A DNA stretch of 64,000 nucleotides from Zunongwangia pacifica (GCF_023499215.1 NZ_JAKHSK010000001.1:248001-312000), one strand, 5' to 3'; counted from the first letter of the stretch, positions 37,019 to 45,585 are shown. Made by a program: numbers and translations. Notes: generated by a model from the sequence alone, not told the origin.

Positions 37019-37762
37019 ATGAACATACCAGTACTTATAGAGGAAGAAAACTTATCTAAGGCGTGGTGCAAAGTTTTTCAGTACATAATAGATAATGCGG
37101 GTAATGAGATTACTCCTCTAATTTTGACTTTAACAGGTTTTGAAGAAGATAAACTAATAAACAATGAGCTTAATAAGGATTTAGCGAAAAATAGGCTTGA
37201 TTCGATAGAAATCGTATCAGAAACTATATTTCCGCAGTCATTGTATTTATTCCATAATAACAGCAGACAAAAACTATTTGAAGTTTATATTGGAAACGTT
37301 CTACCAAGAATAAAAAAAATCGATAAACGAAATAGGTCTGGAACTTATTTTGAAAGATTAATAGCTTTCGGAGATACTAAAAAGAACCAATTAGATATAA
37401 TAATTGACTCTCTTAAACAAGATTCCAAAATCAAACGCAGGTCAAAATCTCAAGCTGCAATTTTTGACCCTTTAAAGGACCATAAAAATGGTGTTTTTCA
37501 GAGTTTTCCTTGTTTGCAACATGTTTCATTTTATAAATCAGAAAATGGTGGGTTGATAATCAATAGCTTTTACGCTATGCAATATTTATATCAAAGAGCT
37601 TATGGGAATTGGTTGGGATTAATCAATCTAGGGAAATTTGTTGCACAAGAAGCAGGTTTAGAATTAGAAAGATTTAACTGTTTTGTTGGAGTAGAAAAAT
37701 TAGACCATTTAACAAAATCACAGGGAAAAGTATTAATTGGTAAAATGAAGTTTGACAACTAA
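37019..37762 (+). CDS. Divergent thymidylate-synthase-like protein
   Basis: Has 247 residues. FPCLQHVSFY (Cys165) followed by YLYQRAYGNWLGL (Gln192, Arg193) and FVAQEAGLELERF copies the thymidylate synthase order: PPCHxxxQFY, then YQRSADxFLGxPFN, then AQxxGLExGxF. The nucleophile Cys and phosphate-binding Arg are kept. Ser and Asp of the RSAD stretch are replaced (RAYG). Such homologues can be hydroxymethylases that make 5-hydroxymethyl-dUMP or -dCMP. The product is not determined. The stop overlaps the next ATG. Confidence 0.6.
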   Translation: MNIPVLIEEENLSKAWCKVFQYIIDNAGNEITPLILTLTGFEEDKLINNELNKDLAKNRLDSIEIVSETIFPQSLYLFHNNSRQKLFEVYIGNVLPRIKKIDKRNRSGTYFERLIAFGDTKKNQLDIIIDSLKQDSKIKRRSKSQAAIFDPLKDHKNGVFQSFPCLQHVSFYKSENGGLIINSFYAMQYLYQRAYGNWLGLINLGKFVAQEAGLELERFNCFVGVEKLDHLTKSQGKVLIGKMKFDN

Positions 37763-38805
37763 TGAGCATAACAATCGAAAAAAATAAAACATTTACAATA
37801 TACAAACCTTTGTTACCTGCAGAAACTACGGAGGTGTTTGATAGTTATTGGAAATTTGCAGCTTTAAGACAAGAAGTTTTTTTTAACAGAATTGAAGGAG
37901 TCAAATACCCTTGGACTAATGACACAATTTTAGCCAAACATAGATTTACAAATGCTTACAGAGCTTCCGACAGAGTCAGCCAATACTTAATCAGAGAGGT
38001 TATTTATAACACTGATTATTCAGATACTCCGAATGAAGTTCTTTTCAGAATACTTTTATTTAAACTCTTTAATAAGATTGAAACTTGGGAATTGTTAAAA
38101 AGCAAAATTGGAAATCTAGAATATGCTGAATTTGATTTTAACAAATATGACAACGTTTTAAGCAAAGCATTTTCTGAAAAGAAAACAATTTATTCAGCTG
38201 CATATATAATGCCATCCGTAAAACAATTTGGCCATAAACGGAAACACTCTAATCATTTAGAGTTGATTGATTATATTTTGAAAAAAGACACTTCTATTCA
38301 ATTGATGAATTGTAACAAAATGCAACAGGCATTTGATATAGTTAAAAGTTTTCCGGGATTAGGTGATTTCTTAGCCTATCAAATTTTGATTGACATTAAT
38401 TACTCTAATATAATTGATTTTTCAGAATCGGAATTCGTAGTTCCAGGACCTGGGGCTTTAGGAGGAATAAGTAAATGCTTCAAAAGTACTGGAGGGTTAA
38501 CTAATGTTGAGATTATTAGACTAATGGTTGACAGGCAAGAAATGGAATTTGAGCGATTAGGTTTGGACTTCAAAACACTATGGGGACGACGTTTACAGCT
38601 AATAGATTGTCAGAATTTGTTTTGTGAAGTTGATAAATATGCAAGAGTAAAGCATCCGGAAATAAAAGGAAATAGTGATAGAACCCGAATTAAACAAGTG
38701 TACAAACTAAATACTAAACCAATTGATTATTGGTTTCCTCCAAAATGGGGAATTAATGTGAATATTAACTCTCAAAAGCTTAAACAAAATGAATCAAGTA
38801 AATAA
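37762..38805 (+). CDS. Putative DNA base hypermodification protein (HMUDK/aGPT-PPlase-like)
   Basis: Has 347 residues. Blocks FNRIEGVKYPWTNDTILAKHRFTNAYRASDRVSQ, split by me at 53-86, plus FPGLGDFLAYQILIDI (near 205) and a late DFSESEFVVPGPGALGG fit the helical family described in phages for 5-hydroxymethyluracil DNA kinases and alpha-glutamyl/putrescinyl thymine pyrophosphorylases. Databases name the family 'putative DNA base hypermodification protein'. It would act on hydroxymethylated thymine-type bases. It overlaps its neighbours at both ends. No kinase P-loop is seen. Confidence 0.6.
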   Translation: MSITIEKNKTFTIYKPLLPAETTEVFDSYWKFAALRQEVFFNRIEGVKYPWTNDTILAKHRFTNAYRASDRVSQYLIREVIYNTDYSDTPNEVLFRILLFKLFNKIETWELLKSKIGNLEYAEFDFNKYDNVLSKAFSEKKTIYSAAYIMPSVKQFGHKRKHSNHLELIDYILKKDTSIQLMNCNKMQQAFDIVKSFPGLGDFLAYQILIDINYSNIIDFSESEFVVPGPGALGGISKCFKSTGGLTNVEIIRLMVDRQEMEFERLGLDFKTLWGRRLQLIDCQNLFCEVDKYARVKHPEIKGNSDRTRIKQVYKLNTKPIDYWFPPKWGINVNINSQKLKQNESSK

Positions 38806-39373
38806 TACATTCTTCTTTGATGAAGATAATATTCCAAGCGAACAACTCCCAAGAACTTTTCAGATGTCATTCAAGGAGGTCGGAGTTGGACAAAAAAATG
38901 AAGTAATAGTAGTATTGAATAATACAAAGCGAATAGGAGATATTATTAATGACAATTCTTACGAAAATGATTTTTATCGTTACCACGATATTTTTCATTA
39001 TTCTTTTGCTGCTTTACTTGGATGGTCTCCTTGCACAAGGGCAATGATGCGACGAAAACGAAAAAGCAACCCACAAGTTGATGAAATTGAGGATGGGGCA
39101 AGAGCAAAAATAACTGAAGAAGCTATTTCTATGATAGTCTATAATGAAGCTAAAGGGAAAAATTTCTTTAAGAATAAAAACAAAGTTTCAAAAACTACTT
39201 TGAAAATTATCAAGGGAATGACAGAAAATTTTGAAGTCAGAGTCAGAACAGCCAAAGAATGGGAAAATGCTATACTTAAAGCATATAAGGCATTTAGATT
39301 TTTGATAGCAAATAAGGGTGGTATTATAGAATTTGATTCAATTCATAAAGAATTAAAGTATTATCCATTTTAG
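38789..39373 (+). CDS. MazG C-terminal-domain-like protein
   Basis: Has 194 residues. The block YRYHDIFHYSFAALLGWSP (70-88), then MMRRKRKSNP and EDGARAKITEEAISMIVY, fits the domain I know at the C-terminus of MazG-like nucleotide pyrophosphohydrolases. Conserved His and Glu residues suggest a metal site. No N-terminal MazG catalytic domain is present. It would hydrolyse or handle a modified nucleotide. It overlaps the previous gene by 17 bp. Confidence 0.5.
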   Translation: MNQVNNTFFFDEDNIPSEQLPRTFQMSFKEVGVGQKNEVIVVLNNTKRIGDIINDNSYENDFYRYHDIFHYSFAALLGWSPCTRAMMRRKRKSNPQVDEIEDGARAKITEEAISMIVYNEAKGKNFFKNKNKVSKTTLKIIKGMTENFEVRVRTAKEWENAILKAYKAFRFLIANKGGIIEFDSIHKELKYYPF

Positions 39374-39375
39374 CA

Positions 39376-39753
39376 ATGATTATTTCTATTGGTTGTGATT
39401 TAGTTGAGCATAAAGTATCTCAAAAATTGGATTGGGAAAAAGATACAAATGTTCAAAACCGAATTTTTTCATTGAAAGAATTACAACTGTATTCAGAAAC
39501 TAAACAGTTGCGGTTTCTTTCTGGTAGGTTTGCTGCTAAAGAAGCTATTTTGAAATGTTTGTCAATAGGTATGGAAGATGGCATTTCTTTAACAGATATT
39601 GAGATTCTACAAACAGCAAATGGCTCGCCATACATCAACCTAAACAGAAAGCCTTTACAGCTTTCTAATGAATTGGGAATAATTAGATGGCATATAAGTA
39701 TTACACATTCTTCAAGTTTTTCTCAAGCTTTTGTAATTGGAGAAGGACTATAA
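39376..39753 (+). CDS. acpS: Holo-acyl-carrier-protein synthase
   Basis: Phosphopantetheinyl transferase of 125 residues, the AcpS size. SIGCDLVE (Asp8) and GRFAAKEAILK (Glu56) carry the two Mg-binding acids, and ISITHSSSFSQAFVI is the C-terminal SITH block. It would load the 4'-phosphopantetheine arm onto a carrier protein. An ICE cassette with its own AcpS is unusual because the host has one; the target is most likely the ACP-like protein that opens the cassette. It ends 9 bp before the traD stop on the other strand. Confidence 0.85.
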   Translation: MIISIGCDLVEHKVSQKLDWEKDTNVQNRIFSLKELQLYSETKQLRFLSGRFAAKEAILKCLSIGMEDGISLTDIEILQTANGSPYINLNRKPLQLSNELGIIRWHISITHSSSFSQAFVIGEGL

Positions 39754-39762
39754 TTCCCTTGC

Positions 39763-40395
39763 TCACACAAACTCCCCAATGTCAAAATCACCCAAATCAC
39801 TTTTCCGCAAATCGGAAGAACCGGAATCTGTCCCGGTGGGAAGGCTCTTGTCCAACAGCTTCGCAATCTTTCGTGAAGCCCCTTCCATTGAGTTTTCCAA
39901 AAGGCCGAACAAATCGGTTCCTTGTAATCGCTGAACGATATCCACCGCTTTTTTCTGCGAGGCAGGTTCCAGCACGTCTTGCCGGAGCAATGCCCCCACG
40001 GTAGTCAGTTCATCATAGGTAACCCCTGTGGCAAACCCATTGTCGCCGTTTGGTAATCCCTGTTCCCTCCATTCTTCTTCCTCGCCCTCGAAATCGGGCG
40101 TACTCCCGAAAACTTCATCCAGCTCTTCCTGCGGAATTTCCCTTGCGAAACCTGTTTCGTAGGTTTCTGTTTCAAAATTATCATGTATCTCGTCGGATTC
40201 TTTCCATTGGCTTTTGGCGGCATCCATTGGCAGCGGGTGGCGTTCCAAGGGCTTTGGCAATCCCATGATGTCAGGTAGATCAGGGCGTTCATTTTTCGTC
40301 TTTCCCTTTCTGCCAGCCACTTTTTGGATGACGACCTTATCTTTCAGCAATAGGACAATGACGATGATAAGGCATATTACAATCAATGTTTCCAT
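39763..40395 (-). CDS. traD: Conjugal transfer protein TraD-like (DUF4122)
   Basis: Has 210 residues: one N-terminal membrane helix (METLIVICLIIVIVLLL), then a long acidic cytoplasmic part and a small C-terminal region. It fits the DUF4122/TraD position, between the DUF3408 gene and traE. It is now separated from traE by the cassette. Confidence 0.75.
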   Translation of the reverse strand: METLIVICLIIVIVLLLKDKVVIQKVAGRKGKTKNERPDLPDIMGLPKPLERHPLPMDAAKSQWKESDEIHDNFETETYETGFAREIPQEELDEVFGSTPDFEGEEEEWREQGLPNGDNGFATGVTYDELTTVGALLRQDVLEPASQKKAVDIVQRLQGTDLFGLLENSMEGASRKIAKLLDKSLPTGTDSGSSDLRKSDLGDFDIGEFV

Positions 40396-40397
40396 AG

Positions 40398-40820
40398 CTA
40401 GAAAAGGGGTTTAAAATTCTCATTGAAATCATCGGTAATGGCTTTTTCAAACTGCTCAAAATGGTGTTCGAGAATATTGTCAAGATAGGCGTACAGCGGT
40501 ATCTTATCCTTACCTATAACCCGTACGATTCGGGAAAGCCGTTCGTGGTATTCCTGCCGGATGTAGATACTTTTGTCGCCCCGGCGTGTCATGGAATGGC
40601 TGTAGAGAAAACGCTCGCCATAGCTCACATCGGATGTCCTCTTTTGCCGGTTTCTTCCTTTTGTCAAAGGCTTTTCAGTTACTGGTTTTTCCGCAGGCTC
40701 TTCTGTCGGCTTTTTAGGAACTTCCTTCTGCTCCGGTTTCTTTGTTTCGCCTGCCATGATTGACATCAGATATGCCTCGTCTATCGGGGCATTTTTCTTA
40801 TTCTTATTCTCATTCTCCAT
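40398..40820 (-). CDS. traB: DUF3408 (TraB-like) protein
   Basis: Has 140 residues. A Lys/Glu/Pro-rich N-terminus (about 1-65) leads to a C-terminal domain (SIYIRQEYHERLSRIVRVIG, then YLDNILEHHFEQF) that resembles a ribbon-helix-helix DNA-binding protein. In these elements it pairs with the ParA-like TraA and may help partitioning or transfer control. It starts 6 bp from traA. Confidence 0.75.
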   Translation of the reverse strand: MENENKNKKNAPIDEAYLMSIMAGETKKPEQKEVPKKPTEEPAEKPVTEKPLTKGRNRQKRTSDVSYGERFLYSHSMTRRGDKSIYIRQEYHERLSRIVRVIGKDKIPLYAYLDNILEHHFEQFEKAITDDFNENFKPLF

Positions 40821-40825
40821 ACCGG

Positions 40826-41593
40826 TTATAGTTTGACGGTTTTTAAAAATTCGTTCATAAATATATCCAGGCCGCAGGTACTCATCAACCTTACGTCAGG
40901 AGGCAATAATGTGGAGCGAAAGACTGTTTTTCTCGTAATTTCGCTTTCCTTGCGAAACCGCTTGCTGTCCGAGATACGGGCCTCCATTACTTGCAGCCCG
41001 ACCTCTTTGATAATATCACCATAGGTTTTGTATAAATGGGATTTTTCCCGGCCATCTACCTGGTTCCAGAACAATCGAATGGTCTCTATGGAAGTCTGCC
41101 CCTGTTTCATCAATACATTGGTCAGGACATCGGTAAAGCTCAATGTGCTTTCCATAACTACACGGTCTGCCGTAATGGGCGAAAAGATATGTTGCATTCC
41201 GGCCAGGGTATTCAGCAAACCCGAGGTGTTTACTGTTCCCGGCAGGTCAAAAAAGACCACGTCCAAAGGAACGGTAGAAGATTGCAAAAATGCTACTGCT
41301 TCCTTTAACGCATTGTCCGCCCTGCTTTGTAATACCGGATACGCTTTCTTGTTAATGGTCGTGAACTGACGATGGGCCAATTTCTTTAAAGCCTCATTCT
41401 GCATGATGGCTTTCATATCCCTGTCCCTCATCTGCGAAAGGCTGTGCTGCGGGTAATCGCAGTCGAAGACGGCTACATTATACCCCATGCGGTAATGCAT
41501 GATACTGGCCACAAGGGTCGTAAAAGTGCTTTTGCCCACGCCTCCTTTTTGGCTGGAAAAAGCGATGAAGCGGGTTTTGTTTTTTGTTTCCAT
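40826..41593 (-). CDS. traA: ParA-family ATPase (TraA)
   Basis: Has 255 residues with deviant Walker A SQKGGVGKSTF (13-23) and a Walker B region (VVFFDLPGTV). First gene of the tra operon. ParA-like ATPases here are thought to position the element or the transfer machinery. It faces mobA divergently across the probable oriT. Confidence 0.88.
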   Translation of the reverse strand: METKNKTRFIAFSSQKGGVGKSTFTTLVASIMHYRMGYNVAVFDCDYPQHSLSQMRDRDMKAIMQNEALKKLAHRQFTTINKKAYPVLQSRADNALKEAVAFLQSSTVPLDVVFFDLPGTVNTSGLLNTLAGMQHIFSPITADRVVMESTLSFTDVLTNVLMKQGQTSIETIRLFWNQVDGREKSHLYKTYGDIIKEVGLQVMEARISDSKRFRKESEITRKTVFRSTLLPPDVRLMSTCGLDIFMNEFLKTVKL

Positions 41594-42344
41594 TTCAAAT
41601 CTGTTTTTAAGGTTTTACTTCTTTTGATTTCCTGCCAGCCTTCAAGCTGGCGATTTCTATAGACGGTCTGCTGTCCTTCACGGTGCAACGCAATCACTCC
41701 TGCAGGCATGCCTAATAGCCTTTTGGCAGACCTGCTACCTTTCCGACCATCGGGCAGGCACTCTTCCAATCAGCCGTGCCATCATTCCTGCCGTCTGTCC
41801 GGCGTTCCGGTTTTCACGCAAACATGGTCGATGGCCTGCCGTTTATCCTGCCGGAGAACAAAACAGCCGGATGGCTTTCACGCTGCCGGGCATTCCAGCT
41901 TTCCTGCAATCCTGCGTTCCTGCCTTCAGGATTGAAAGAGGGTGTGAACGTATGCATACAGGCTTGCCTGATTGCCGATACAAAGGAGCAGGTTATTTTA
42001 TTGCACTGTTTTAATGTGGTAATCAATGGCACTCCGTGGCAGTCTTTGGCCATGTGCAACACTGCATTGCTTTGAAAAAGCTGTCCTTACTTTGTAATGG
42101 CTTGAATGCAAAAGGTTAATGGAGATATTATTTTGGATAGCACACAACAAACGGAATGGCTTGAAGCCGTTTTTTCTGCTTTATCCAATCCGTCCCGCAG
42201 GGCGGATTTTCTGTTCACCCGAACAGAGCAAGTTGTGTTTTGAGGCACTCGAAACGTATTCCGTGCCCCAAAACAACTTGCCCTTGCAGGGAGCCGGAAA
42301 ACACCCTCCGAAGTCGGGGTTTTGTTGAATATTAAAATGGATTT
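41594..42344. other. traA-mobA intergenic region with CTGC-rich imperfect repeats
   Basis: About 750 bp with no convincing gene. From 41,620 to 41,940 the sequence repeats TCCTGC / CCTGCCnnC in many imperfect copies (for example near 41,632, 41,698, 41,789, 41,836-41,851, 41,901-41,925), with GC-richer composition than the flanks. From 42,170 on it holds the inverted repeats proposed as oriT. Confidence 0.5.
42229..42280. other. oriT: Candidate origin of transfer (oriT)
   Basis: Imperfect inverted repeat: arm CAAGTTGTGTTTTGAGGCAC (42229-42248) against GTGCCCCAAAACAACTTG (42263-42280), with a 14-nt loop, a 2-nt bulge and one G/U-type mismatch. Smaller palindromes flank it (GTTC...GAAC at about 42213-42224). 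It lies directly upstream of the relaxase genes, where oriT is found in related elements. The nick site is not defined. Confidence 0.5.
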
Positions 42345-42791
42345 GTGATGAAGGAACAACAGAAAAAGAAACAGCACAAAGGTGGACGGAAGCCCATCGC
42401 AAACCCGAGCATCCACCGTTATGTTTTTCGTCTTACGGACGAGGAAAATGCCAAATTCCTTTCGCTTTTTAATGCATCGGGAGCGGATAACAAAGCACAG
42501 TTTATTACTTCCATACTCTTTCAGAGGCCGATCAAAAGTGTGAAAGTGGACATGGCCGCAATGGATTACTATACCAGATTGACCACTTTCTTTGGTCAGT
42601 TCAGGGCAGTTGGGGTCAATTATAACCAGGTAGTGAAGATACTCTACCGTAATTTTTCGGAAAAGAAAGCCGCTGCCTACCTCTTTAAACTGGAAAAACA
42701 AACAGCAGTATTGGCCAACTTGTGTCGTAAAATCATGGAGTTGACACAGGAGTTTGAAGCCAAACACCTCAGCAGAAAGGATGAAAAATGA
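42345..42791 (+). CDS. mobA: Mobilization protein MobA (relaxosome accessory)
   Basis: Has 148 residues. A basic N-terminus (KEQQKKKQHKGGRKPI) and a ribbon-helix-helix-like part (HRYVFRLTDEENAKFLSLF) fit the relaxosome accessory MobA/MobC-type proteins that bind oriT. The ATG follows the inverted repeats. It overlaps mobB by four bases. Confidence 0.8.
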   Translation: MMKEQQKKKQHKGGRKPIANPSIHRYVFRLTDEENAKFLSLFNASGADNKAQFITSILFQRPIKSVKVDMAAMDYYTRLTTFFGQFRAVGVNYNQVVKILYRNFSEKKAAAYLFKLEKQTAVLANLCRKIMELTQEFEAKHLSRKDEK

Positions 42792-44092
42792 TAGCAAAAA
42801 TTGGTCACGGGGCTAATATGACAGGTGCACTTTCCTACAACCAGCTTAAAGTGGATAAGGAAAACGGACAGGTGCTGGCTACCCAAAGGATTATGGAAAC
42901 ACCGGATGGCAGTTATTCGGTGGCACAGTTGCATCGTTCTTTTGAGCCTTACCTTATGGCCAATAAAAGAACGGAGAAGCCGGTATTGCACATATCGCTG
43001 AACCCAGATCCTGCGGATAAGGTCAGTGATGCACAGTTTATAAAAATGGCTCAGGAGTATATGGAACGTATGGGCTATGGTGAACAACCCTATATCGTTT
43101 TTAAGCACACTGATATTGAACGAACCCATATCCATATTGTATCGACCTGCGTTGACCGTTATGGGAAAAAGATCTCCGACAGCTATGAGAAGTTTCGATC
43201 TATGGATGCTTGCCGGGCATTGGAACAAGAATATAAGCTAGTACCTGCAACGGAAAAGCAACATACAGGAAACGGGCAGGTATTCCGTCCGGTGGATTAC
43301 AGAACCGTAGATATCAAGAGCCAAATGGCCTCGGTGGTACGGCACCTGCCTAAGTACTACCAATACCCAAGCCTGGGAGCATACAATGCGTTGCTTTCAC
43401 TTTTCAACATCACGGCTGAGGAAGTCAAAGGGGAATTGCACGGACAACCGAAAAACGGACTTGTATATTTTGCCCTGAACGAACAAGTTGAAAAAGCGAG
43501 CAATCCTTTTAAGGCATCACGTTTCGGCAAATATGCTGGACTGGACGAACTCCAAAAACATTTTGCAGCCGCTAAGGAGCAAATGAAAGCCAATCCTGCA
43601 AGAGCAGTCCTTAAAAACACCATTGAAGCAGCGATGCATATAGCCACCGACGAAACTGATTTTAAAAAACAACTGATGGAACAGGGCATCAATACCGTGG
43701 TACGGCGCAACGATGCGGGGCGTATTTATGGTATGACCTTTATAGACCATGAAAGCCGTACCGTTTGGAACGGCTCACAACTGGGTAAAAATCTTTCTGC
43801 CAACGTCTTTAATGATTGGTGGAAGAAACGAGCGGTCGGGCAACGTCAGGAAGCTGAAAAAACAATGGCACAAAATACATTACCGACTGAAAGTAACAGC
43901 AACTTTGTAGAGCAAGAAAAAACCCATAGACTTTTTGACTTCTTGAATGAAGCACAGCCGATAGATGATTTCGGATGGATAGACGGATTGGGCGGGCTCT
44001 TGCCGGAAGCTCAGGGCGAGGATTACGAGGAATTGGATTTTGCTAATAGGATGAAGAAAAAGAAGAAACACAAACCTGGTCGCCAAAATTAA
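42788..44092 (+). CDS. mobB: Relaxase MobB
   Basis: Nicks one strand of oriT and starts transfer. It has 434 residues; the relaxase motif HTDIERTHIHIV (107-118) carries the metal-binding His triad of the MobP-type family, and an N-terminal Tyr (Tyr18 in ALSYNQ) is the likely nucleophile. A charged C-terminal tail (KKKKKHKPG) ends the protein. Translationally coupled to mobA. In CTnDOT order the coupling protein would follow, but cargo intervenes here. Confidence 0.88.
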   Translation: MIAKIGHGANMTGALSYNQLKVDKENGQVLATQRIMETPDGSYSVAQLHRSFEPYLMANKRTEKPVLHISLNPDPADKVSDAQFIKMAQEYMERMGYGEQPYIVFKHTDIERTHIHIVSTCVDRYGKKISDSYEKFRSMDACRALEQEYKLVPATEKQHTGNGQVFRPVDYRTVDIKSQMASVVRHLPKYYQYPSLGAYNALLSLFNITAEEVKGELHGQPKNGLVYFALNEQVEKASNPFKASRFGKYAGLDELQKHFAAAKEQMKANPARAVLKNTIEAAMHIATDETDFKKQLMEQGINTVVRRNDAGRIYGMTFIDHESRTVWNGSQLGKNLSANVFNDWWKKRAVGQRQEAEKTMAQNTLPTESNSNFVEQEKTHRLFDFLNEAQPIDDFGWIDGLGGLLPEAQGEDYEELDFANRMKKKKKHKPGRQN

Positions 44093-44311
44093 TATCCTTT
44101 TAGCGCGGCTTTTGGATACTCTTCGGTACCTACGCGGCTAATTGTCTGAAAATCGGTAAGGTCAAAAGCCTAAGAAGTCATCTTGTCTGATTATTGCCAA
44201 ACCAAGTCTTTTAAAATCACATTTTTTTGTATCCTTTTAATGGTGTTCCAGTCTATTTTATGAACTCAAAATCATACAGTAATAATTCTAAAAAAGAATA
44301 AAGAAATACAT

Positions 44312-44941
44312 ATGATGGATAACAAAAATCTATACAAAATAGCTTTTGGCCTGGCAGTATTTACGATAGTTTACAATATTGCGGAAGGTCTAATTTCGAC
44401 ATATCTCGGATTTGAAGATGAAAGCCTGGTACTTTTTGGCTTCGGATCCGATAGTTTTATAGAGGTTATTTCAGGATTTGGAATAGCCCATATGATTGTA
44501 AGAATTCAGAATTATCCCCATAGTAAACGAGATGATTTCGAACGAACAGCATTAAGAATCACAGGAAGTGCGTTTTATATTTTGGTTTTTGGGCTTGTTA
44601 TTACCAGTATTTACAATATTTGGACAGGACACAAACCATTGACCACCTTCTGGGGAGTAGTTATTTCAATAATTTCAATCCTAATAATGTGGATCTTGGT
44701 GGTTTGGAAAAGAAGCGTTGGAAAACAACTTAATTCTGTACCGATTTTGGCCGATGCGAATTGTACCTTGGTCTGTGTATATATGTCCATAATCCTTCTT
44801 GTAAGCAGCGGTATTTATGAGTTGTTCGGAATTCCATACATCGACAGTATCGGAACTCTTGGTCTTTCCTATTTTGCTTTTAAAGAAGGTCAGGAATGTT
44901 TTGAAAAAGCAAAAAGTGACAAAAATTGCTGTTGTGACTGA
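44312..44941 (+). CDS. Cation transporter of cation-diffusion-facilitator type
   Basis: Has 209 residues and about five or six helices. GFGSDSFIEVISGFGIAHMI carries the CDF metal-site pattern (Asp in the second-helix position), and LADANCTLVCVYMSI gives a second Asp-x-x-x-Cys site. It lacks the usual cytosolic C-terminal domain and ends with a Cys-rich tail (KNCCCD). Metal efflux is likely, metal unknown. First gene of cargo 3, with sigZ 105 bp on. Confidence 0.7.
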   Translation: MMDNKNLYKIAFGLAVFTIVYNIAEGLISTYLGFEDESLVLFGFGSDSFIEVISGFGIAHMIVRIQNYPHSKRDDFERTALRITGSAFYILVFGLVITSIYNIWTGHKPLTTFWGVVISIISILIMWILVVWKRSVGKQLNSVPILADANCTLVCVYMSIILLVSSGIYELFGIPYIDSIGTLGLSYFAFKEGQECFEKAKSDKNCCCD

Positions 44942-45045
44942 ATAAAATTCAACATCAATGATTGGGAGCAATCACATTACACGCGATTGTAGCAAACCAC
45001 AATGAAGCCATTTCTGATTATCTATCCTTTTTTTACTTTTGTAAA

Positions 45046-45573
45046 ATGGAAAAAGAGCAACTATGGGACATATTCAGGGATGAGGTTTACTTCTTTATTT
45101 TAAAAAAAGTAAAGGACAGCCAGGCCGCAAAAGATATACTGCAAAATGTGTTCTTAAAAGTTCATTCTTATTATAATACCCTACGGGATAAACAAAAATT
45201 AAGGTCGTGGGTTTTTCAGATTACTCGAAATGAAATTGCCGATTACTACAAAGACGAAAGCCGGTATGTGGAAATACAACATAAAGAAAAACAAGCTTTA
45301 GTTGATGTATATGAAGATGTTTGTTGCCTGAATTTTTTTATGAATAATTTACCTTCACCCTATAAAGAGGCAATAGAATTGGTGTATGTAGAAGGAATGA
45401 AACAGCACGAAGCTGCGGAAGATCTCGGAATAAGCCTTGCCAATATGAAAGCCAGGGTACGGCGTGGAAAAACAATGTTGGCAGTAAAATTAAAAAGGTG
45501 CTGCCGGTACGAGATAGATGAAAACGGAAAACTGGTAGGGGAGGCCAATTGTGCAAGATGTAACAGTATGTAA
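45046..45573 (+). CDS. sigZ: ECF sigma factor, SigZ type
   Basis: Has 175 residues from ATG 45046 (MEKEQLWDIF, a typical SigZ start; an upstream frame to 44962 is not needed). Region 2 (VFLKVHSYYNTLRDKQKLRSW) and region 4 (GMKQHEAAEDLGISLANMKARVRRGK) are clear. A CxxC-like Cys cluster in the tail (CCRY, CARC) may bind metal and act as a sensor. No anti-sigma gene is beside it. It lies convergent with the TonB receptor. Confidence 0.85.
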   Translation: MEKEQLWDIFRDEVYFFILKKVKDSQAAKDILQNVFLKVHSYYNTLRDKQKLRSWVFQITRNEIADYYKDESRYVEIQHKEKQALVDVYEDVCCLNFFMNNLPSPYKEAIELVYVEGMKQHEAAEDLGISLANMKARVRRGKTMLAVKLKRCCRYEIDENGKLVGEANCARCNSM

Positions 45574-45585
45574 AATAATTTCAAA

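Noticed and set aside
42087-42797. 236-residue minus-strand ORF over mobA
   Set aside because: Antisense to mobA, Cys/Phe-rich, no protein-like blocks.
44962-45045. Longer sigZ from 44962
   Set aside because: The first 28 residues are outside the family pattern. MEKEQLWDIF is the usual start.
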